This document shows, in pieces, positions 56,637 to 64,000 of a stretch of DNA of 64,000 bases. The notes below the pieces were generated by a model, which made no database searches, was not told where the DNA came from, and was given only the letters and a program-made list of their open reading frames with translations. The stretch comes from Prionace glauca. Lineage: Eukaryota; Chordata; Chondrichthyes; Carcharhiniformes; Carcharhinidae. The first letter of the stretch is position 1; each line of letters starts with the position of its first letter. Where the stretch lies: contig CM075724.1 of NCBI GenBank assembly GCA_037974335.1, positions 63,080,470 to 63,144,469 on the forward strand, given 5' to 3'. The translations under genes and the position numbers were made by a program.

Positions 56637-59600
56637 GTACATTTAGGTATTAGATGCTGCCGGTTTCACAATAACAAATCCTAATTTACAACACTCTAAA
56701 GCTGTTACCCACTGTAAAATTGGATATTGTGCTTCTCTAATTCGATTGCTTGTTTTTGTAATTTATTTCTCTCAGTTATCATTCTTTATCTGTTACATCA
56801 CCACCATTGTTCCTTTCCTGACAGCCGCCGGAGTAACTTGGAACAATGTGGGTCAGTTTCCTGAATACTTGAAGGTAACCAGAGGTGCGAACGTTGCCAT
56901 GTTCTGCACATTTCCCATAGTCCAAGATGTGCCCGATGTTCGTTGGTGGAGACGTGGAGAGCAATCCTTTATCGAACCAGACAGCAGGAAGCGATTTGAT
57001 GCGAACAAGGGAAGAAGCTCGCTTGAATTGCTGAATGTGACTTTTGCAGATTCCGGAGTGTATTATTGTAAAGTAAAATATCCAGAAAAAGCTAATGAAA
57101 CTGGAAGTGGCACTCAGCTCACTGTGTACGGTAAGTGTGATTGTAAACGGGAGGATTTCAGTTCAGCGCCATATATGCAATTTCATCTTTTTTTATCACA
57201 GGAAGAAAAGCAATTGCGAATTCATTTTACAGAACGCTGGATTGCCCTCCATTGACTTCGATGCACAGTGGATATATTAGTTCAAATAAAAGCAAATTCT
57301 TGCATATGCTGGAAGCTGAAGCAAAAACAGAAAATGCAGGAGAACCTCGGCAGGTCTGATAGCCTGCGTAGATTGAGAACAGAACTAAAGTTTTAAATCT
57401 GGATGGCCTGCTCTGATGAACGGTCATCAAGTCTCGAAACGTTAGCTTTGTTCTCGCTCCACAGACGAATTCGAAGCTGTTAAGATTTTCCAACAATTTC
57501 TGTTTTTGTTATTTGAGATTCGAAATTGTGCACTGGAAAAACAGGAAATAGACAACATTTTAGAAAAGGCCAGCAGACCAAGGAGCCTATGTGGGTAGTT
57601 AAATCGCTTTCATTGTCGATTATGAAAATCGATCTGAAATGTTAGCTCAGTTTCTCTATACAGACGTTCCCCTACCTGCTGAACATCCTCCGTATTTTCA
57701 GTTTGTATTTGAGATTTCCCGCCTATGCAGTATTTTTTGTTGATGGTTGAATGGATGTCAGTGTCTGGTTCCTTCATGTCCCACAATTCAACAACTGAAT
57801 CAACTTTAACACCTTACAGGTCAAATCTTTTTCAAATTTTGAATATTAGTTTATTCATCTAAACAAGGAAGGAATATTCGCTGTGTGCTCGGTGACACCC
57901 GTTCTTGGGATTGCGAGGAGTAACAAATCAAAATCAGCCCAAAATGGAGGTAATTGCAAACGGAAAGAAGTTTTCGGTGAAAGTCAGTCCATTCATCCAC
58001 TCATTCATTTTGTTGCAGATAGCCGTTTCCAAATCGGTTCTGTGCCGAGTTTGTTGACCTAAATCAGGAGGCTAAAATCAGTTGGGATTCTTACTCCCAA
58101 CTCTCCCGTTTTAAGTTAAACAATTTGGTAATATTTACATGGGACTAGACTGTAACTAAATTCCGCCCAAACGTCAGAAGCATTGCGTTATTTTGCCAAT
58201 CACTATAAATCGGTCTTCTGGTTATCGACTCTTGTGTCATTGAAACTACTTTCTCCTTATTGACTTTGTCAAAACTGATCAGAACTTTCAAAGTCGCTAT
58301 TCAGCCTCCTGTAAACATTATCACGTTTGAATAGAACAACCTTAGCTTATTCAGTCTCTGGATATAATCCAAGTCCTTTCACCCTGGTAAAGATCCAACA
58401 TTCTCAGTGCCTTCATAATAAACTCAGGTGAAAACTCCCTTAGCACAATGACGATTTTTCCTCAAACCAAACCCTTCTTTTCCGCTAACTGCTCGAAATT
58501 GCCGATGTAACACTTTCTATACCCCTGTTCCCGAAATTTGTGATAGACAGGGTTTTGCTATGTTTCGGTGTCAACCCTATGTCCGCAGATTATACTTGGT
58601 GCATGGGTCCATTTAAACGTTTCACATTCCAAACTTTTCACAAACCGGATTCTAGAACCCAGTGAAAGGAAGGATCCTGCCCTCAATGCTGGAGTCCACT
58701 CCAGATTCTACACTATGCAGGACATTAAAGGTGCCCGATGCTTTTGTTTGAACCTCTTGGGTACGCCACCTGAATTTCCGGTGAAATTGTCATTACAGAT
58801 AAAGCGGAGGCTGGATATCACCGAACATTCATGTAAACATCTGAGATCCCTTTTAGTAATTCATGATTCCCATGTACACGTGCCATGCCCAGACGAAAGT
58901 TAGGGTAGGAGATCTAGAGAACACCGGCTTCTTTCTCCCCAGCAGGTTAAAACAAGCCCATGTGAAAAGAATTGAGGAATTCTGAGTCTTTGCTGGAATA
59001 ACAGCCAACGTAATATTTAATGTTAATGATACCTGTAAATTATTAATTTTCCACTACCATAATGTCGCAAAAGTAGACCCTTAAGTAAAAAATATATCAA
59101 ATAGATTCATTATAATAAATAAATCTATGTAAACCTAACAAGGAACTTTACAAGGTGAGACTGGGAGTGGGCAGACTGATAGAGGGCTTCGCATCAGAAA
59201 GTGGTAGATTTAGACTGCTCGAAGGAAGATATTCTCCAGACAAAATGCGTTCAGCTGACCGAATGACGCTACACGAATGCCTGGAACTAACGGCTCAAAA
59301 AGCAAAATACTGCGGATGCTGGAAATCTGAAATGAAAACTTAGTGAGACCTGCTGTGTTAACCCAACATTTTTTGTTTTTATCCCTGGAATTAACCCTTG
59401 GGTTGTTTTTCCTATTCAGTTTCAGTCATCCGTATGGGTATGATGATCTGTATAGATAGATATAATTATCAAAATTAAATCTTTCCTGGTTTACAAAATA
59501 CTCTAACCTTCATTAACGCCTCGAGAAATATCCTTTAATGAATGATGCAATATTTAAAACCTTCAGCATAGACAATGAACTGTTATATAATCAACAGTAC

Positions 59601-62600
59601 CTTGTCTGGAGTCAATTTAGATATCGGAGATATTTTGATTTCACGCACATTATGATTTTACACCTTAACCGAAAAATTAAACTAGCTAAATATTCGAAGT
59701 GGGCCATTTTCAAATCATCACACTTTATTACGTCAATGATTCTTGCAGGAAAAAGATACCTTAGTAGAACCCTATGTTCGTGCAGAGTGCGCCCTTTCTG
59801 ATATATTCAGGCCGAAACTTCACTGCTGCCACACGTAATTCCGCGCCAGGAATTGCTGCTTTATTTCCGAGCTGTGATACTTTCTTCGCTGGTTGTTATC
59901 AAGTCTGGAAGATTGGTTATCTTTGTGTATCGCTTGCTAAACATCTGGCATTTTTGCTGAGCATCAGATAATAGTCTATGCAATAAATGCACGTCAGAAG
60001 TTTCAAAAGTACGATAATTGTTATCACAGTACGTGTGTAAGAGCGTATGGAGGTTAAGCCACTGAGAATATTCTCCTTTTAATTCAATTCTTTTTCACCC
60101 TGTTAAAAGTTCCTCCAACACCACTGAAGATCGTTCCGATTGGTAAGAATTCAGCGACTTCTCTAAGATTCGAGTGCAAAACGGCTGTATTTTACCCGGA
60201 GGATTTAAAAATCTCCTGGCAAAGAGATGGTGTGGAAATTCTGGCCGGAATAGAAACTGTGAGAAACGAGACAGTGGATGGTCTTTTTGAGGTCTCCAGT
60301 TATTTGGAAGAAGCACAGCCTCTCCAGAACAGAATCGTTTATACATGTCTGGCATCTCATATCTCCCTTAAGGTTCCCGCCAGTGTTAGCTACATTGTCA
60401 ATCAAGGTAAGATTCGAAACATTTACTGTAGCGATTGGGGGAAAGTGCTCCAAATTGTAGTTATTCATTCGATATGGAGGAGCAATTGTTTAAACTTGAA
60501 TATTCGAGGTGAGTGTGGACTTAATCGCGATGTCACATCAATGAAAATGAATTAAAATAATCAAGATAGTCATTGACGAAGGGAGAATTTGTCCCTGAAA
60601 AGATCTGAAATGGGAAGTTGATGTGGAAGTGTTAGAATGTGAAAGCTTATTTCTCACCAAATTCTTGCCAAATGAATTGAACTTACAAATGACATGGTTT
60701 TAATATATTCATTTTGAATTCGGACAGTTCCTGTGTGCAACTTCAGCCAACATTGTTTGAGGGCATTTCCTCCACGATCCAGATACTTTTGACCATTACT
60801 AACCTATTTCTGTTTTATCCAAACATTAAACTTCGGAAACATCTTCTTTCACCTGATTTTACTTCATTCCCTGAATTCGCTGGTTCTTTAAATTTTTAGA
60901 AATACTGAAGAACGAAGAATTGTTTCTAATGCTCCTTTGGTGACAATTTCGGTTTTGGCCCTTTACTCCAGTAAACTACTGTTCATTCTACTGTGGGTGG
61001 AAACTTTATAAGTAAGTGACTAACAGTGGAAGTATAGAGCATTTGATACATGGTGCCTGTATTGGTGATAGCGTGTCTGCCATGCCAGAAACAGACCCAA
61101 CCTACCAAGGTGAATATCAGAAAACGTAACCTATGTGTCGTTATGATTAAGTTAGCCGATCACAGGCTGATCACCAGCGAGCTCCATTTTCATCGATGAG
61201 GACGGTGTTGGGTGTGCAACTTGTAGTGTCCCAAGTTATTATTTTAGAGGTGCACTTCTGTGATTTTTCTACCGAGCCAAATATATTTTGGATTTTTTTT
61301 GCATTGCTTATTGGCATTGCTCATAAACTACTGGAGAGGACAAAGCAAACACATTCTGACTGAAAATGGACATCACTGTTCTATTAGATTTGAAGAAAAG
61401 CCAATAGCCAAAAGAATGGCGCTGGCACCGAGCAACAGGCTCTCTAGCAAAATAGAATGTGCTATGCTCACACGTTCACTTGATTCTTAGTTTGGGGATT
61501 GCATTTTACGGTTATTATCGTACCTTAATTCACGCTGGCAGTATAATATCTGGTCCCAAGCTTAGAGTAGCAATTTTATGGATCCTTTCATTTATAGAAG
61601 CCAGTGCTGTTTGCTTCCATTCGACAATGCGGATATAAACAATTATATGTGTATATTTTAATATTGCATTGTAGAGTACAATTTCCGCAATGTGATGATT
61701 TCACGGCATGTTCTCGGTTTTTTGATAATTCTTGGACTGCTGGGCATAATTGTGAACCACGTAACAAGTTTCAATTGAAGGTAAGAGAATGCCATCTTAA
61801 TTCTGTAAATCACGTTGAAAGAATATACAGAGATAACATGGATGGGTTCGAAATGGCCAAGTTAAGTAATAAATTTCGAAAGTCAATTTTGAGTTTTGGC
61901 TTAGTTTTAGCAGTTTTTATCAAAAAACGGTTTGGTTTCAACCTCTCACTTGAGAAAAATTAGCACAAAATATTTCAGAGCAGCATTACTGGAAGTTTGG
62001 TCTTCGTTCAATCGTTTAAATAGGGTACCGTCTGCTCTGTCCGGTCGCCGCAATGACCCGATGAGATATTTTTGTAACTGGGTATCGTAGTGCTCGCTGA
62101 TCTCCTGATCAGTATTTGGCCTTTAATCTTCTTCACTGAAACCGATGCCCCGAATAAAGATCTGGAGAAGGATGCAATGTTGATTTCCATCCAGCTCTCT
62201 CTGTGTCATCTGTTCCAGAGAATATCCAAACATACATCTTCTAATGTGTTTGTCTCCGTGAGCTGCCCAAGCGTTGCATACGCCTTTATTAAGAGTCAAA
62301 GGATAATTATTTACGTATGCGAGCTATGGCTGGATACCAAAGCCTTTTGGTTAATATTAAGGCGTCGCATCAAGCCCATGATTGAGTACAATGCCTTATC
62401 TTGTCAGTTTGGACTTTCGTTGCCTCTCTTGTAGGGACCATGAATTGGAAACATTTGAAATTTGAATTTAGTTTTTGGAGCACGAAAAGGAAGAATTCTG
62501 GTTTTCCGGATCCACTCTGCGCAGTGGATTTCCAAGTTTATGGAGTAAAAAATTAAAAAATAAATCGCTGCATACCAGTGAGTGCAGACAGTTTGAATAT

Positions 62601-63461
62601 GTCAACTCAGATGGATTTCTGTATTTGTTATAGAGCTGTATTTGTGTTTAAATGTTATTCTATATCTAATGAGTGAAAATCTGTCTTGGATAATCAAGAC
62701 TTCACATTTATCTTTTCTATAAAAGAGATGTAACACGTAATTACACACAACACACACACACACAAACACACACACAAACACACACACACACGCACAAACA
62801 CACACACACATACACACAAGAATCAAACAGTATTGACAAATGAAACTGAAAACATAAACGTAAGTTGAGGAAGCTGATGGTTTTGCAATATTGGAAATAA
62901 TGACATATTTTTCTGAAGTAAGCTTGCCCAGGCCCTGATTGTATTTATGGTATGGATATTTTAATAATTATCATTGAATCACAACGAAAGGATATTTTTG
63001 GAGATAGTTCCTTTAAGTTTGATATTGATCCAGTTGAATGCAAATCTGTGAGTCTACAAATAGAAATGCCGTGCTGAATATACTTGCGGATCTTTGAATA
63101 TTGACGTTGACAGGATTAAATGGGAACTGTGTGTGGATATAAAATAGAAAAGACTAACGAAAATAAAGTACATTGTTTCGAAAACGCTTTTCAATTTTGT
63201 TTTTAATAACCAAGTAAAGATCGGCTGATAATTTCCGCCTCTGTTCATAATTGCACAAGAGCAGAACTTTGCCCTTTGGGGAGGAAGAACACGTGTTCAG
63301 ATACAAGTGGGAGAAGAAACACACGAAATAAGAAAGAAGATGAAGAAGCCACAATCAAGACGGATGACGGGCGAGTGCACTATCTTTCTGTAAGATTCGA
63401 ATATGAAAATACAATTGTAGTTGGTCCTGTGCATAAAATCAGTTTAGTGCATTTCCTGTAA
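56582..63461 (+). CDS. VJ-C1 immunoglobulin-superfamily membrane receptor, gene 2
   Basis: Five exons: leader 56582-56636, V 56825-57130, C1 60110-60406, transmembrane 61675-61780 and tail 63301-63461, with a poly-A signal AATAAA at 63593. Exons 1 to 3 are clean, with GT-AG borders and phase 1 throughout. The product would be a type I surface receptor with one germline VJ domain and one C1 domain, as in gene 1. The transmembrane exon has one base more than the phase rule allows, giving a TGA just after the span, so the normally spliced product would have almost no tail. The next exon would restore an ITIM-like tail only with a different splice or allele. It could be a real short-tailed form, a null allele or a sequencing error. 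It closes the second duplication copy. Confidence 0.8.
56825..57130 (+). CDS. Gene 2 exon 2: Ig V-set domain with J-like end
   Basis: 306 bp, 102 codons, phase 1-1, acceptor TTCCTGACAG and donor GTAAGT. First cysteine in VAMFCTFPIV, tryptophans in DVRWWRRGE, RKRF strand, then LELLNVTFADSGVYYC with the second cysteine, and the J-like ETGSGTQLTVYG. It matches gene 1 at RKRF, the L-NVTF-DSG-Y-C block and the J-like end, but the loops differ strongly. There is no extra cysteine in the CDR3-like loop. No recombination signal was seen next to the exon. Confidence 0.92.
57285..57500 (+). repeat. Unclassified interspersed repeat (ATGCTGGAAGC type)
   Basis: Contains GAAGCAAAAACAGAAAATGC, CCTCGGCAGGTCTGATAGC, TGATGAACGGTCATCAAGTC and TTTCTGTTTTTG. 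A second partial copy lies at 57610-57725. Confidence 0.7.
57610..57725 (+). repeat. Partial copy of the same interspersed repeat, 3' part
   Basis: GTTAGCTCAGTTTCTCTATA, CTACCTGCTGAACATCC, ATTTTCAGTTTGTATTTGAG. It lies in tandem with the copy at 57285-57500 inside the V-to-C1 intron of gene 2. Confidence 0.6.
57726..58229. other. Intron of gene 2, nothing recognised
   Basis: No exon, RNA or repeat recognised. Confidence 0.45.
58230..58440 (-). mobile_element. Old CR1-like LINE C-terminal fragment
   Basis: Plus-strand cues in order: TATTCAGTCTCTGGATATAA, CACCCTGGTAAAGATCC, CATTCTCAGTGCC. The reading frame is destroyed. Confidence 0.5.
58441..59289. other. Intron of gene 2, nothing recognised
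   Basis: The 111-codon ORF at 58568-58903 shows no recognisable motif and no splice frame fitting phase 1. Confidence 0.4.
59290..59388 (+). repeat. Short interspersed repeat with internal deletion
   Basis: Starts AAAGCAAAATACTGCGGATG and jumps directly to the repeat's end (GACCTGCTGTGTTAACCC, TTTTTTGTTTTTATCCC). The middle of the repeat family is missing. Confidence 0.65.
59389..60109. other. Intron of gene 2, nothing recognised
   Basis: AT-rich; no feature recognised up to the C1 acceptor. Confidence 0.45.
60110..60406 (+). CDS. Gene 2 exon 3: Ig C1-set domain
   Basis: 297 bp, 99 codons, phase 1-1. Reads VPPTPLKIVPIG, then RFECKTAVFYPEDLKISW with the first cysteine and core tryptophan, QRDGVEIL, VDGLFEVSSYL, and IVYTCLASHISLKVPA with the second cysteine and the C1 motif Y-x-C-x-x-x-H. 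Acceptor is TTAAAAG with an upstream pyrimidine stretch, and donor is GTAAGA. Homologous along its length to 1935-2246. Confidence 0.9.
60407..61674. other. Gene 2 C1-to-transmembrane intron
   Basis: 1,268 bp without a recognised repeat or exon. The gene 1 equivalent is 1,558 bp and carries SINEs. Confidence 0.45.
61675..61780 (+). CDS. Gene 2 exon 4: stalk and transmembrane segment, one base off phase
   Basis: Acceptor ATTGTAG, donor GTAAGA, 106 bp. In phase with the C1 exon it reads EYNFRNVMISRH, then VLGFLIILGLLGIIV (membrane span), then NHVTSFN and TGA at 61776-61778, two bases before the donor. The gene 1 exon ends AATGAAG at the donor; here it is AATTGAAG. The extra T creates the stop and shifts the phase. 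An arginine precedes the span, as in gene 1. Confidence 0.75.
61781..62741. other. Gene 2 intron, nothing recognised
   Basis: The 114-codon ORF at 62090-62434 has no supporting motif or phase-1 splice context. Confidence 0.4.
62742..62818. repeat. (CA)n microsatellite
   Basis: About 77 bp of CA units with AA and CG interruptions, in the last intron of gene 2. Confidence 0.97.
63301..63461 (+). CDS. Gene 2 exon 5 (candidate): cytoplasmic tail with ITIM-like motif
   Basis: Acceptor GTGTTCAG at 63293-63300. In phase 1 it reads DTSGRRNTRNKKEDEEA, then TIKTDDGRVHYLSV and RFEYENTIVVG, ending at TAA 63459-63461. VHYLSV fits the ITIM pattern (V-x-Y-x-x-V) and YEN fits a Y-x-N adaptor site. A poly-A signal follows at 63593. 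A GTAAGA inside the exon at 63390 could be an alternative donor. It is reached in frame only if the transmembrane exon contributes one base, as in gene 1, which gene 2's exon does not. Confidence 0.5.
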
Positions 63462-63592
63462 TGCAGCAACAGCAATGGCCTTGTTTGGAGGCTCATGTTG
63501 TATTGTTCGGTGGGATGGGGGCGGAAATGGGGAAGGGCAGCGCTGGCACATATCTTAATGTATGAATCCAGTTAATGGAAACTACTGTTTTC

Positions 63593-63598
63593 AATAAA
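63593..63598 (+). terminator. Candidate polyadenylation signal of gene 2
   Basis: AATAAA about 130 bp after the tail stop codon, in AT-rich DNA. Supports exon 5 as the terminal exon. Confidence 0.5.
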
Positions 63599-64000
63599 TT
63601 TAATTTTAATACAAATACTCATCAGAATACTTCCAGCAAGTAAAACTTCCATTTGTCTTTTTATCGAAGCCATTGGAAATGTTTGCGAGAAACCGTCCTG
63701 TTCATGTAATTTAAATCTGAGATATATTCCGGAACCATCAACAACAGTCCATGCTGGTTGTATTTCTGCCTCTGTCAACAGTAAGTAGGTGAAAACTGCC
63801 GATTTTCAGTGTTACAGATAAAGCACAGTTCGGGTCAATTTCAACATCTTAGACATGCAATGCCAACCCGCAAAAGCAATGCCCCGATATTTGTACTAAT
63901 ATATGTTTTGTATATAATTAGTACAGAGCTGTATGTTGATAAAAGTACAATGTAATTTTCAGCCTTTCTTTGACTACCCGCACCTACATTTCAGGAAGTG

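Larger units (their letters stand above)
48150..57200 (+). repeat. Segmental duplication, copy 2
   Basis: Partner of 33640-44290, same strand and same block order. This copy carries its own insertions (B2, L2, A8) and ends in the intact leader and V exon of gene 2. Borders are approximate. The homologous flank extends at least 450 bp upstream of the leader. Confidence 0.8.

Noticed and set aside
60975-61020. Similarity of TTCTACTGTGGGTGG to 1886-1915 near gene 1
   Set aside because: Short and in the wrong orientation relative to the genes; likely chance.
62090-62434. ORF considered as an alternative membrane or tail exon of gene 2
   Set aside because: The hydrophobic stretch is short and interrupted, and it lacks a phase-1 acceptor; 61675-61780 fits much better.
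1-64000. LTR retroviruses, Polintons, CRISPR arrays, bacterial operons
   Set aside because: No LTR pairs, gag/pol/env, capsid or integrase motifs, spaced direct repeats or prokaryotic gene packing were seen; all RT hits are of the non-LTR kind.

Overview
This window looks like nuclear DNA of a cartilaginous fish, most likely a shark. It is AT-rich and intron-rich. It is full of CR1-like LINEs ending in 8-bp tails of the ATGTTCTT type, L2 tails, and tRNA-headed SINEs of the kind common in elasmobranchs. The organism is inferred from these repeats; no single-copy marker gene is present.

The host genes are two members of one immunoglobulin-superfamily receptor family, plus a broken third. Gene 1 is on the minus strand (leader 4086-4140, V 3611-3931, C1 1935-2246, transmembrane 266-376) and runs off the left edge. 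Gene 2 is on the plus strand (leader 56582-56636, V 56825-57130, C1 60110-60406, transmembrane 61675-61780, tail 63301-63461). In both, the V exon ends in a J-like G strand (GSGTQLTVYG type), so V and J are already joined in the germline, and a C1 domain and membrane anchor follow. Every exon junction is phase 1, except that gene 2's transmembrane exon is one base out of register. This architecture fits the NKp30-like / VJ-C1 class discussed as relatives of the antigen-receptor ancestor. A remnant at 44050-44215 joins the leader directly to the second half of a V exon.

Layout: 1-4140 gene 1 with SINEs and a LINE in its introns. 4141-33300 is a thick repeat field: LINE copies called A1-A4 and an older A-like copy, an insertion of family B into A3, and a stack of at least four insertions inside one ancient LINE at 26115-33315. 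About 33640-44290 and 48150-57200 are two diverged copies of one segmental duplication, each carrying its own later insertions and each ending in a V exon (broken in the first, whole in gene 2). 57200-64000 holds the rest of gene 2 with sparse old repeats.

How it fits together: duplication of a gene-bearing block made the family, and LINE and SINE traffic later broke up the copies. LINE family A copies are very alike and include an endonuclease-reverse transcriptase ORF and an SGNH-esterase ORF1, so the family was active recently. LINE family B carries a tRNA-SINE-like segment in its 3' untranslated region in all three copies seen. No RNA genes of the host, viral elements or CRISPR arrays were recognised. 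All similarity statements are by eye.
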